A stretch of DNA of 64,000 nt from Adhaeribacter_A terreus (GTDB taxonomy: Bacteria > Bacteroidota > Bacteroidia > Cytophagales > Hymenobacteraceae): the NCBI RefSeq assembly GCF_042657365.1, contig NZ_JBHSKT010000014.1, positions 5,287 to 69,286 of the forward strand, read 5' to 3'. The number at the start of each line of letters is the position of its first letter. Position 1 is the first letter of the stretch. The position numbers and the translations under genes are program-made. Under the pieces are notes generated by a model, which had not been told where the DNA came from, searched no databases, and saw nothing but the letters and a program-made list of their open reading frames with translations. Positions 32,160 to 40,252 of this stretch are shown here, one piece after another.

Positions 32160-35100
32160 TTAGTGTACATGCGCCAGGTTTTTCTCGCCGTGTACATGAT
32201 CTTCGTGCTCCAGTTTTTCCAACGGGGTATCTTCCAGCTCTATTTTCGTAGACTTGTCCAGGCCAAACTTCGCCAGAATCCGGTCGAAGATGTAGTAGAT
32301 AATTGGTACCACTATCAGGGTTAAGAACATCGAGGAAGTCAGACCTCCGATCAGCGCCCATGCCAGACCGTTTTTGGAAGCAGCTACCGCACCACCGGCC
32401 AACGCGATCGGCAACATACCTATCACCATTGCTAAAGTGGTCATCAAAATCGGACGGAAACGGATCCGGATCGCTTCAACCAAGGCATCTTTTACCGGCA
32501 CGCCTTCCGCTTTCAAGCTGTTTGTGAAATCGACCACCATAATGGCGTTTTTCGCAACCAGACCGATCATCATGATAATACCCAGGATCGAGAATATACT
32601 CAGCGTTTCGGCGGCCAAAGCCAAGGCTAATAAAGCTCCGATGATCGCCAGCGGAATGGAGAACAGTACTACGAACGGATACACGTACGAATCGTAAAGC
32701 GCCACCATGATCAGGTACATGAAAATGATGGAAGAAAGCAAGGCAATTCCCAGGGTACCAAAACCTTCGCTCTGGTTTTTCAGGTTACCTTCGTAGCTCA
32801 CGGTTACGCCTTTCGGCACGTTCACTTTCGCCATACGTTCCTGAATTTCAGCACCTACGGTACCGGTCGGGCGACCAACAACCTGCGAGTTCACGTTCAC
32901 GGAAGTTACCCGATTTGTACGCTCCAGTTTAGAAGGTCCGGAAGATTGTTTAATATCCGCGAACTGACCTAGTCGCACCACTTGCCCCTGGTTGTTCACG
33001 AAGGAAAGGTTGGCAATGTCGGTTACGTTTTTGCGGTCAAATTCATCGAGGCGAATGTTGATGTCGTAGTTGTTATTGCCATCGCGGTATTCAGCATCAG
33101 TGTTGCCACTGAAAGCCACCTGCATACCGGCACCCACGCTTTCTAAAGTCAAACCTAAGCTCGCCATTTTGGTACGATCTACCTGCACATTAATTTCCGG
33201 GTTACCGCCTTCTACAGAAGTTTCCACATCAGAAGTTCCCTGCACCTGCACCACTTCGCCCATCACTTTTTGCGAGAAATGCATGAGCGTATCGAGGTTC
33301 GGACCAGAAAGCAGGATCTGGATCGGCGCTTGCGAGCTACCCACCATACCCACCGGAACAGGCGTAATTTTCACACCCGGAATCAGTTCTTCCACTTCGG
33401 CTTTCACCATGCGGCTGAATTTATCGGTACTGAAATCACGTTTCCGTACATCAACCAGTGCCACAAATATTTCCGATTCATACGCCGCGCCTTGTCCCTG
33501 CTGGGAAGCGGAAGTGGCGCCTACGGTAGTGAACACGCGGGTAATTTCCGGGTACTTTTGCAGGTAGTTTTCAACTTTGGCCGTAGCCTGGTTTGTTTGT
33601 TCTACGGTTGCATTTTTCGGTAATTCCAGCTGGAAGTTCACTTCACCTCTATCGCCGGCACCAATAAATTCGCTCCCGATAAAACCACCCGGCACCAACG
33701 AAACTGCCCCAATAAAGGCCGCTAACGTTAAGCCCAACACGATCAGTTTATGACCGAAAGCCCAGCGCAATACGCTCGTAAAACCATCAATCACGCGATC
33801 CAGGAATCGTTCGAAAGCCAGGATAAAGCGACCGAAAATATTCTTATCCGAGAGGTGCTCTAACTTCGAGAAACGGCTGGCTAAAAGCGGAATCAGGGTA
33901 AAGGCTACGAACAAAGAGATCATGGTCGCAACGGCAACTACAACGGCAAACTGACGGAGAATATCCGAAACCAAACCGGTAGAAAGCGCCAGCGGCACGA
34001 ACACCACTACAATTACGAGTGTAATGGAAGTTACCGTAGCAGCAATTTCCCGGATACCATCATATGCAGCCTGCGCCGGTTTTTTGCCCATTTCCATATG
34101 GCGGTAAATGTTTTCAATTACCACAATGGCATCATCCACCAGAATACCAACTACCAGCGAGATCGCCATCAAACTCATTAAGTTTAGCGAATACCCGAAC
34201 AGGTACATAGCAATGAAAGTAGCTACCAACGAGGCCGGAATGGAGATCATTACAATGATCGCGTTCCGCAGGGAGTGTAAGAATAACAGCATTACCACCG
34301 CTACCAGAATTACCGCCAAAGCCAAATCGTGAATTACCGAATCAGCAGCTTCAAGGGTAAACACCGAAGTATCGTTGGCGATATTGAATTTCAGACCGAT
34401 GTCGGCGTAGGTTTTTTCGAGTTGCGCGAGCGTTAATTTGGTTTGATCACTCACTTCCACGGCGTTCGCATCCGACTGTTTCTGGATGGTAATACCCACG
34501 GAAGGTTTGGAATTGATGCGGCTCAACACATCGGTATCTTTCTGCGAATCCTGCACTTCGGCAAGGTCACTTAAGCGTACGGTTCCTCTGGCATCGTCGC
34601 GGATTACCAAAGCGCGTAACTGATCCAGGGAAACGAATTTACCGGCTAAACGGATCTGGGTCTGGCCTTCGGCGTCTTTAATTTCGCCGGTCGGAAAGTC
34701 TAAGTTCGAGCTGCGAATGGTTTGCATTACCTGCAAAATAGAAATGCCGTAAGCTTCCAGTTTGTTCGCATCGATGTTCACTTTTACTTCGCGTTCCTGA
34801 CCACCCAGAATTTTGATCTGAGCCACCCCTTGAGCGCGCGAAAGTTGCGGTTTGATCTGCTTATCGATCAGATCGTAGAATTCGGTAGCCGGCATGTTTG
34901 CGGTGGCCCCCATTTTCATGATCGGCAGGTCGTCGAAGTCGAATTTACCCAAAGAAGGTGGATCGGCATCATCGGGCAAACGCGATAAAATGGCGTTCAC
35001 TTTCCGTTGCGCATCCTGCAAACTCAGGTCCACATCGGTGCCTTGGTTCAGCTCAATTACAATGATCGAAAAGCTTTCCTGCGAGGTACTTTTAATGTTC

Positions 35101-35333
35101 TTTACGTTCTCCAGCGAAGAAACCGCATCTTCAATTTCTTTCGTTACCGAGTTCTCCACTTCCGAAGGCGAAGCGCCCGGATACAGCGTGGTAATGGTAA
35201 GAACCGGCGGGCTGAACTTTGGTAACAACTCGTAATTCAGGCTGTTGTAGCTTACAATACCCAGCAAAGTGAGCACCGTAAATACCACCACTACAATTGT
35301 AGACCGCTGGATGGATATTTTGGTTATGTTCAT
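32160..35333 (-). CDS. RND efflux transporter permease (AcrB/HAE-1 family)
   Basis: A 1057-residue proton-driven inner-membrane pump. The N-terminal helix ISIQRSTIVVVVFTVLTLLGIVSYNSL, then LPKFSPPVLTITTLYPGASPSEVENSVTKEIEDAVSSLENVKNIKSTS, is standard for the family, as are the helix 4 proton-relay aspartates in GILVDDAIVVIENIYRHME near 400 and the second-half KNAIMVVDFTNSLKAEG. It should export drugs, detergents or envelope molecules through the adaptor and TolC encoded upstream. The last residues (HEDHVHGEKNLAHVH) form a histidine-rich tail that is unusual and could bind metal. It is separated from the adaptor gene by 280 bases holding a large hairpin. Confidence 0.92.
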   Translation of the reverse strand: MNITKISIQRSTIVVVVFTVLTLLGIVSYNSLNYELLPKFSPPVLTITTLYPGASPSEVENSVTKEIEDAVSSLENVKNIKSTSQESFSIIVIELNQGTDVDLSLQDAQRKVNAILSRLPDDADPPSLGKFDFDDLPIMKMGATANMPATEFYDLIDKQIKPQLSRAQGVAQIKILGGQEREVKVNIDANKLEAYGISILQVMQTIRSSNLDFPTGEIKDAEGQTQIRLAGKFVSLDQLRALVIRDDARGTVRLSDLAEVQDSQKDTDVLSRINSKPSVGITIQKQSDANAVEVSDQTKLTLAQLEKTYADIGLKFNIANDTSVFTLEAADSVIHDLALAVILVAVVMLLFLHSLRNAIIVMISIPASLVATFIAMYLFGYSLNLMSLMAISLVVGILVDDAIVVIENIYRHMEMGKKPAQAAYDGIREIAATVTSITLVIVVVFVPLALSTGLVSDILRQFAVVVAVATMISLFVAFTLIPLLASRFSKLEHLSDKNIFGRFILAFERFLDRVIDGFTSVLRWAFGHKLIVLGLTLAAFIGAVSLVPGGFIGSEFIGAGDRGEVNFQLELPKNATVEQTNQATAKVENYLQKYPEITRVFTTVGATSASQQGQGAAYESEIFVALVDVRKRDFSTDKFSRMVKAEVEELIPGVKITPVPVGMVGSSQAPIQILLSGPNLDTLMHFSQKVMGEVVQVQGTSDVETSVEGGNPEINVQVDRTKMASLGLTLESVGAGMQVAFSGNTDAEYRDGNNNYDINIRLDEFDRKNVTDIANLSFVNNQGQVVRLGQFADIKQSSGPSKLERTNRVTSVNVNSQVVGRPTGTVGAEIQERMAKVNVPKGVTVSYEGNLKNQSEGFGTLGIALLSSIIFMYLIMVALYDSYVYPFVVLFSIPLAIIGALLALALAAETLSIFSILGIIMMIGLVAKNAIMVVDFTNSLKAEGVPVKDALVEAIRIRFRPILMTTLAMVIGMLPIALAGGAVAASKNGLAWALIGGLTSSMFLTLIVVPIIYYIFDRILAKFGLDKSTKIELEDTPLEKLEHEDHVHGEKNLAHVH

Positions 35334-35419
35334 TTTATTGTAGTCTTATTTTTGACCTTATTTTTTTTTGTCCTTTTGAAAGAGAGGATTTATTTCTGAG
35401 GATTTTCCTGCGGAGGATT

Positions 35420-35491
35420 CTCCCCTTGAGGGGAGTTAGAGGGGTGTTTTTCTAAATGCGATCACACCCCTCTGGCTCCCCTCAAGGGGAG
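35420..35491. repeat. Large inverted repeat in the RND operon
   Basis: CTCCCCTTGAGGGGAG and AGAGGGGTGT on the left are mirrored by ACACCCCTCT and CTCCCCTCAAGGGGAG on the right, giving a stem of about 28 bp with one small internal mismatch. Each CTCCCCTTGAGGGGAG half is itself a palindrome. It lies between the adaptor and pump genes. Confidence 0.85.
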
Positions 35492-35511
35492 AGTATCAGA
35501 TAATTTGAAAA

Positions 35512-35543
35512 TCCTCCCCCTACCCCCTCCAAAGGGAGACTTT
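35512..35543. repeat. CTCCCCCTACCCCCTCC repeat
   Basis: Second copy of the repeat at 507-540. Confidence 0.7.
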
Positions 35544-35563
35544 CCCTCCGGCTTCCTAATCTG

Positions 35564-35593
35564 AAAACGCTAGGGTTTCAGGCCTTGAAAGTC
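35564..35593 (+). repeat. CGCTATG element (CTAGGG variant)
   Basis: AAAACGCTAGGGTTTC, AGGCCT, TGAAAGTC; 20 bases past the adaptor stop. Confidence 0.85.
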
Positions 35594-35613
35594 ATGGAAT
35601 TAAAACGCAGGAA

Positions 35614-36666
35614 TTAGATGGCCTGTACTTTGGCGCCGTCTACTAAATTAATCTGCCCGCTGCGTACAATCTTCTCGCCGGGTTTTACACCTTCCACAAT
35701 TTCCACCTGGTCCTGAGTTACGGTGCCGGCTTTTACTTTTTTAAGTTTTGCAACGCCGTTCTCAACCACGAAAACCGCCGGATCCTGAATACCACCTACA
35801 ATGGCTTCGCGCGGAATTAAAAGCGCATCGCGTTGCTCGGCGATCTGGAAGTTAGCGGTGCCGTACATACCGGCGCGCAGACTGTTTTTCTCCGGATTTT
35901 TCACTTCAATTTCCACGTCGTATTTCAGAGCGTTGGTGGCTTGCGCGGCAATGGCGGTTACGGTACCTTCGTAGTTTTTAGTGGCGTCAACGTCGGCTTT
36001 CACGGTTACTTTCTGGCCTTCGTTTATCAATAAAACCTGGCTTTCATCCACCTGAATTTTCAGTTTCAGTTTGTCCACGTTCACGATGTCGTAAAGCTTG
36101 GTGCCCATGTTCAGGAACGAACCAACTTCAATATAGATCTCGTTTATTTCGCCGGAAATTGGCGCGGTAATGCGGGTTTTGTTCAGGCGCTGACGGGCTG
36201 CTACCAATTGTGCTTCGGTTACTTTCACGTTCAGGCGGGCATCTTCCAGCTGGCGTTTGGTAATAGCTTCGCCGGAAGCCAGGTTTTCGAAACGGCCCAG
36301 ATCGCGCTTGGCTTTTTCAAAGTTGGCCTGGGCAGTTGCCAGATCAGCAGACATGGTGTTAGCTTCAACCTGAACCAGCAATTCGCCGGCGCGCACTTTA
36401 TCGCCTTTGCGTTTCAACACTTTTAGCACCTGGCCGCTGGTTTCAGATAATAAGGTAAGCGAGTTCTGCGGCGCAAAATTTCCCTGCGCGGTAAACGATT
36501 TATCGAGACGGCCCACTTTTGGTTCTGTAATGGCTACCGAAATGGCAGTACTTTTAATTTCTGACACCGCTGCTTTGGCAGCCAGCTCTTTCTTGTTCGT
36601 GGTAAGTTTATAATAAATGCCTCCGGCTACGATAACGGCTAGAAGAATATAGATCAGTTTTTTCAT
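35614..36666 (-). CDS. RND efflux periplasmic adaptor subunit
   Basis: A 350-residue membrane-fusion protein linking the inner-membrane pump to TolC. The ATG at 36666 (MKKLIYILLAVIVAGGIYYKL) gives a clean N-terminal anchor; the longer frame to 36720 would overlap the TolC gene. The lipoyl half-motifs are LTLLSETSGQVLKVLKRKGDKVRAGELLVQVE and ITAPISGEINEIYIEVGSFLNMGTKLYDIVNVD, on either side of a helical hairpin (about 95-150). The barrel and membrane-proximal domains follow. It is the second gene of the TolC-adaptor-pump run. Confidence 0.92.
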   Translation of the reverse strand: MKKLIYILLAVIVAGGIYYKLTTNKKELAAKAAVSEIKSTAISVAITEPKVGRLDKSFTAQGNFAPQNSLTLLSETSGQVLKVLKRKGDKVRAGELLVQVEANTMSADLATAQANFEKAKRDLGRFENLASGEAITKRQLEDARLNVKVTEAQLVAARQRLNKTRITAPISGEINEIYIEVGSFLNMGTKLYDIVNVDKLKLKIQVDESQVLLINEGQKVTVKADVDATKNYEGTVTAIAAQATNALKYDVEIEVKNPEKNSLRAGMYGTANFQIAEQRDALLIPREAIVGGIQDPAVFVVENGVAKLKKVKAGTVTQDQVEIVEGVKPGEKIVRSGQINLVDGAKVQAI

Positions 36667-36681
36667 TTTGAAATTTGCGTT

Positions 36682-36711
36682 ACTTTTTATGCGGTTTTTG
36701 ATAGCGTTTTT
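36682..36711 (-). repeat. CGCTATG element between TolC and adaptor genes
   Basis: ACTTTTTATGCGG then TTTTTGATAGCGTTTTT; its end overlaps the last base of the TolC stop codon. Confidence 0.75.
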
Positions 36712-38062
36712 ATTGAACAAGTGATTTTAGTTCGCCTTTGGCCTGGATGTAGGTTAACTGCGAAAGCTGGTATTTCAGGCGTTCGTTATTCAGGTTGGTC
36801 TGGGCTTCGCGAAGGCTTACCTCGGTATCTAACAGATCGGTAAGCGGCGCCAGGCCTTCTTTGTAAAGTTCGTTTGTGTTGCGGTACACTTCCTGCGCCA
36901 ACGTTACGTTGCGTTCCTGGGCCTGCACTGCACTTAAGCTCGATTGCATCTGGGTTGCAGCATTTTCAAGCGCCAGATTGGTTGCGTTGGTTACCTGCGC
37001 TATGTCCTGCTCTACTTTTTCAACTTCAATTCTGGCTTGTTTTACCTGGTTACGGCGTTGGAAACCATCGAAAATCGGTACATTCAGCTGCAGGCCAATG
37101 GCCACGTTGTTGAACCAAGGCTGGTTTGTATCCAGAAAATTAAATTCATTGCGCTGGGCTGAAGCACCCACGTTCCCGAAACCTGAAAGCGATGGATAGT
37201 AACGAGCCTGGAAGTTTTTTACGTTCAGGCTCAGCAATTGCTTTTGTTTGTTCAGCAACTGGTAATCTACGCGGTTATGCAAAACGGTGCTGGCATCATC
37301 TTTCGCTAAAACTGCAACGTTCAGATTTGGGGTAGCTTCGGCAATGGAAATTTCCTGCTCTACCGGCATACCCATAAAGAATTTAAGGGCATTCAGCTGG
37401 CGCAAATAATTCGCTTCCAGTGTTTGGCGCTGATTTTCGAGGTTGGTTTTATTTACTGTTACCCGGTTCAGCGTTACTTTGGTAGCTATATCGTTGCGAT
37501 ACTGCAGGTCTACAATTTTCTCGAGCTGCTCTAACCTTTTAAAGTTGGCATCTATGGTATTGAACTGCTCTTTGGTTTGCAACAGTTGCAGATAGGCCGA
37601 ACTCACGTTGTAGATCACCTCTTCCTCGCTCATCTGCGTGCGCAGGCGGTACAGATCTTTGGTGGTTTTAGCGGCTTCCAGCCCTACAAAAAAAGATTTA
37701 TTGAAAATAAGCTGCTGCAAGGAAATGCCCGCTGAAGCCACGTATTTGGTACCGAATTGTACGGGAATCATAGTACCCGGAGCACCGGCAAGTTCGCCTG
37801 GCAAAAGCTGGGTAGCCAGAGCCGGGTTCATGGTCAGCGTTCCGGTTCCGGTTAATTGCGGCAAGCCTGAGCCGGTTACTTCTTTTATTCTATATGCTGC
37901 ACTTTTCTCGTCGAGGTAAGCTTTTTTAACGGCTTCGTTGTTTTGCAATGCGTATTTCACCGATTCTTCCAGGGTTAGCGGGCTGGTAGAAGGCTGACTT
38001 TGCGAAAATGCCGGACTGACAAAAGCGAGCATCAGGCCCAGTAATAAAGATTTCTTTTTCAC
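36710..38062 (-). CDS. TolC family outer membrane efflux protein
   Basis: A 450-residue exported protein. A signal peptide covers residues 1-20 (LLLGLMLAFVSPAFSQ). Two TolC repeats follow: LTLEESVKYALQNNEAVKKAYLDEKSAAYRIKEV...and the second half with ARYYPSLSGFGNVGASAQRN, LQLNVPIFDGFQRRNQVKQARIEVEKVEQD and a C-terminal YKEGLAPLTDLLDTEVSLREAQTNLNNERLKYQLSQLTYIQAKGEL. The protein forms the outer-membrane duct for the RND pump. It is the first structural gene after the GbsR/MarR-type regulator, with an AGTTCT/AGAACC box about 67 bases before its start. Confidence 0.92.
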   Translation of the reverse strand: MKKKSLLLGLMLAFVSPAFSQSQPSTSPLTLEESVKYALQNNEAVKKAYLDEKSAAYRIKEVTGSGLPQLTGTGTLTMNPALATQLLPGELAGAPGTMIPVQFGTKYVASAGISLQQLIFNKSFFVGLEAAKTTKDLYRLRTQMSEEEVIYNVSSAYLQLLQTKEQFNTIDANFKRLEQLEKIVDLQYRNDIATKVTLNRVTVNKTNLENQRQTLEANYLRQLNALKFFMGMPVEQEISIAEATPNLNVAVLAKDDASTVLHNRVDYQLLNKQKQLLSLNVKNFQARYYPSLSGFGNVGASAQRNEFNFLDTNQPWFNNVAIGLQLNVPIFDGFQRRNQVKQARIEVEKVEQDIAQVTNATNLALENAATQMQSSLSAVQAQERNVTLAQEVYRNTNELYKEGLAPLTDLLDTEVSLREAQTNLNNERLKYQLSQLTYIQAKGELKSLVQ

Positions 38063-38119
38063 GAAAGATCTATTGTTTTAAGTTTGTATCTAACTATTTT
38101 GTTTGTATCATAACACACA

Positions 38120-38140
38120 GTTCTGAATTAAAAGAACCAA
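38120..38140 (-). promoter_or_regulatory. GTTCT-N8-AGAAC box A, upstream of tolC
   Basis: GTTCT and AGAACCAA separated by eight bases, centred about 67 bases before the TolC start. Same arrangement as boxes B and C. Confidence 0.7.
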
Positions 38141-38162
38141 TTATCGAAATAAAAAAGCCGTA

Positions 38163-38627
38163 TTAATTTTCCCGGCTTTTTTCCCATTTATCGAGCAACC
38201 CTGGTAACTGGCTATTTATAAAGGTCATAAAATCGGCCAGTTCTTCCAGACTACGGTTAAATTCTTTGGTTTCAGGCGTGCGTTCATGTAATACTTCTTT
38301 TAAAAGCTGGCTGAAGCTGGTCATGTCTTCCATTTTTTTGGTAAAACCTTCGCGCCAGTTGGCCACCTTGATCCTGAAATAGCGTTTGCGGTCGCCGGTA
38401 AAGGTGGTATACTCTATCCGGTTGGTTTGTAAAAGCAGGTTCAGGGCATTACTGGCGGCACTTTTGCTGACCCGCAGTGCTTGCAGAATCTCTTCAAAAG
38501 TAAGGTCGGTTTTATCCGAAACGTAAAGCAAGCCGATGATCCGGGCTGCGGCAGGCTGCATGCCTTCTTTTTCCGTTGCCACTCCAATCTTCTCGATCAG
38601 CATTTTTTGTTTCTCTCTGAGTACCAT
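38163..38627 (-). CDS. GbsR/MarR family transcriptional regulator
   Basis: A 154-residue DNA-binding protein. After MVLREKQKMLIEKIGVATEKEGMQPAAARIIGLLYVSD comes a winged helix (LTFEEILQALRVSKSAASNALNLLLQTNRIEYTTFTGDRKRYFRI, about 42-87) of the GbsR/MarR type, then a C-terminal dimerisation helix. It precedes tolC, adaptor and pump on the same strand, and similar boxes lie before its own gene, before tolC and before the neighbouring ACP-like gene, so it is the likely controller of all three, probably by repression. The link is inferred. Confidence 0.88.
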   Translation of the reverse strand: MVLREKQKMLIEKIGVATEKEGMQPAAARIIGLLYVSDKTDLTFEEILQALRVSKSAASNALNLLLQTNRIEYTTFTGDRKRYFRIKVANWREGFTKKMEDMTSFSQLLKEVLHERTPETKEFNRSLEELADFMTFINSQLPGLLDKWEKSREN

Positions 38628-38679
38628 TTTATTTCTTTTATGAAGCTTTAACGTAGCAAATCCCTATTTAGTTTCTTTA

Positions 38680-38700
38680 GTTCATAATTTAGAGAACCAA
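38680..38700 (-). promoter_or_regulatory. GTTC-N9-AGAAC box B, upstream of the regulator
   Basis: AGTTCA, eight bases, AGAACCAA, centred about 62 bases before the regulator start; suggests autoregulation. Confidence 0.7.
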
Positions 38701-38770
38701 GTTTATTTCCTCCAGAATTGCATTTGTAATTTTAAGAAATATTAACAAAAAACCAACGGTATAACCAATG

Positions 38771-38800
38771 AAAAACGCTATGCTTTTGGCTTCAAGAACT
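38771..38800 (+). repeat. CGCTATG element
   Basis: AAAAACGCTATGCTTTT, GGC, TTCAAGAACT, just past the stop of the ACP-like gene. Confidence 0.8.
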
Positions 38801-38814
38801 AATGGAGGGTAGTA

Positions 38815-39063
38815 TTAGCTGGCTTGTTTTAATTCCGGCGAACCTACGAACTGCACAAAATCGTCGATGGTTTTTAGCGGCAGTTCGTCCGGAATTACCA
38901 GGTGATACTTCTTTTCTACTTCCAGTATCATTTCAACCACATCCAATTCATCGAAACCTAATGCACTAAAGGTACTGTGATTTAATTTCGATATTTTTAC
39001 TTTCTTTTTAGCGCTTATCAGGTGGGCAATCTCCTTTCTGAGTGCTAAGGTATTGGTTAACAT
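38815..39063 (-). CDS. Acyl-carrier-protein-like protein lacking the phosphopantetheine serine
   Basis: An 82-residue acidic helical protein that aligns with ACP from end to end: LRKEIAHLISAKKKVKISKLNHSTFSALGFDELDVVEMILEVEKKYHLVIPDEL. In ACP the motif is DSL, with Ser carrying 4'-phosphopantetheine. Here it reads Asp38-Glu39-Leu40, so the attachment serine is replaced by glutamate and the protein cannot be charged in the normal way. Helix 2, the acidic face and IPDE of helix 3 are kept. It may act as a docking or regulatory mimic. It has its own promoter overlapped by box C of the presumed GbsR-type regulator. Confidence 0.75.
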   Translation of the reverse strand: MLTNTLALRKEIAHLISAKKKVKISKLNHSTFSALGFDELDVVEMILEVEKKYHLVIPDELPLKTIDDFVQFVGSPELKQAS

Positions 39064-39113
39064 TTTGTTAAAGTTTTAAGAGTAAGAACTATTACTTTTG
39101 TGTAAAGGCGGGG

Positions 39114-39145
39114 CAAAATTAGAAAGGTTCTTTTAGTTCTGCAAA
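39114..39145 (-). promoter_or_regulatory. Bacteroidota-type promoter of the ACP-like gene
   Basis: On the minus strand TTTG (39145-39142) is followed by 20 bases and TAATTTTG (39121-39114), an exact match to the -33/-7 pattern TTTG-N19-21-TAnnTTTG. The predicted start of transcription is about 45 bases before the ATG at 39063. Confidence 0.7.
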
Positions 39146-39155
39146 TAGAGAACCA
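39135..39155. promoter_or_regulatory. GTTCT-N8-AGAAC box C
   Basis: AGTTCT, eight bases, AGAACCAA. It spans the -33 element of the ACP-like gene's promoter. On the plus strand a TATCTTTG at 39169-39176 could be the -7 of the mla operon promoter, so box C may control both directions. Confidence 0.7.
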
Positions 39156-39350
39156 AAAATATTTTATATATCTTTGCGCCTTTAATTTTGTATGCATAAC
39201 TAGCAGCATTCAAAATACAGGCGTTTGAAAAATGTGCCGGCAAGATTTGGAAAAATGAAAGATAGCAAACGATTTTTGCGTGTATCATTAAACCCGAATA
39301 TTCCGTAAGGTTACAGGTCAACGTTACATTTCATTGTTTACCCGGCAGGT

Positions 39351-39380
39351 AAAACGGTAGGCAAAAGGGCATTTAAAGTG
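39351..39380 (+). repeat. CGCTATG element (CGGTAGG variant)
   Basis: AAAACGGTAGGCAAAA, GGGCAT, TTAAAGTG, in the mla leader region. Confidence 0.65.
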
Positions 39381-39436
39381 CTCCCAGATTTTCCTGACCT
39401 GCCAGCAAATACAGGCCTGAATTTACAAACCCGTTC

Positions 39437-40240
39437 ATGGACCAAACAAACGAACCGGCCCGCCGGAAATTCCTTATTTCCAGAAAAACTGACAAGGTTT
39501 TCCTGGATCTTCATAAAGTGTACATGTTCAACGCCTCCATTTTTCGGGAGATGTTTTCGCGCCCTTTCGAATTCCGGGAAGTGCTAAACCAATTCTATGA
39601 GGTCGGAGTCCGTTCGCTGCCACTTATTACCTTAACCGGCTTTATAATCGGGGTAGTATTCACCAACCAATCGCGGCCTTCGCTGGCAACTTTTGGCGCA
39701 ACTTCCTGGCTGCCTTCGCTTATTTCCATTGCAATTGTAAGAGCCTTGGCGCCTTTGGTAACTTCTATTATTACTGCGGCGCGCGTGGGTTCCAATATTG
39801 GCGCGGAACTTGGCTCTATGCGAGTAACCGAACAGATCGATGCCATGGAAGTTTCGGCAATTAACCCGTTCAAATACCTGGTGGTAACGCGGGTGCTGGC
39901 TACTACGCTTATGGTGCCACTGCTCATGCTTTATACGGTGCTGGTTGGTTTGCTGGGCTCTTATATGAACGTGAATGCGAACGAACAAACCAGCTTTATT
40001 ACGTTTATGGTGAAGGTTTTCGACGCCATCTCTTTTCTCGATCTGTTTTCTTCCATTATAAAATCGGTGGTTTTTGGTTATACCATTGGTATGATCAGTT
40101 GCTACAAAGGCTATTATTCTTCCAAAGGCACGGAAGGCGTTGGCAAAGCTGCTAACTCATCGGTAGTTACGGCCATTATTTTGGTTTTCCTGGAAGAGTT
40201 GATCTCGTTGCAGATCATTGGGGCTTTGCGGAACATGTAA
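39437..40240 (+). CDS. mlaE: MlaE family lipid ABC transporter permease
   Basis: A 267-residue inner-membrane permease. The motif GVRSLPLITLTGFIIGVVFTNQSRPSLATFGATSWLPSLISIAIVRALAPLVTSIITAARVGSNIGAELGSMRVTEQIDAMEVSAINPFKYLVVTRVLATTLMVPLL covers the MlaE/YrbE signature (about 55-165), with five hydrophobic segments in all. It forms the channel part of the Mla-type system that moves phospholipids between outer and inner membrane. It heads a tight operon with the ATPase (12 bases on) and the MCE protein (directly abutting). Confidence 0.9.
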   Translation: MDQTNEPARRKFLISRKTDKVFLDLHKVYMFNASIFREMFSRPFEFREVLNQFYEVGVRSLPLITLTGFIIGVVFTNQSRPSLATFGATSWLPSLISIAIVRALAPLVTSIITAARVGSNIGAELGSMRVTEQIDAMEVSAINPFKYLVVTRVLATTLMVPLLMLYTVLVGLLGSYMNVNANEQTSFITFMVKVFDAISFLDLFSSIIKSVVFGYTIGMISCYKGYYSSKGTEGVGKAANSSVVTAIILVFLEELISLQIIGALRNM

Positions 40241-40252
40241 GCGGGAAGAACG

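Noticed and set aside
39133..39321. 62-codon minus-strand frame in the mla promoter gap
   Set aside because: It overlaps the box C/promoter region and its composition is not coding-like.
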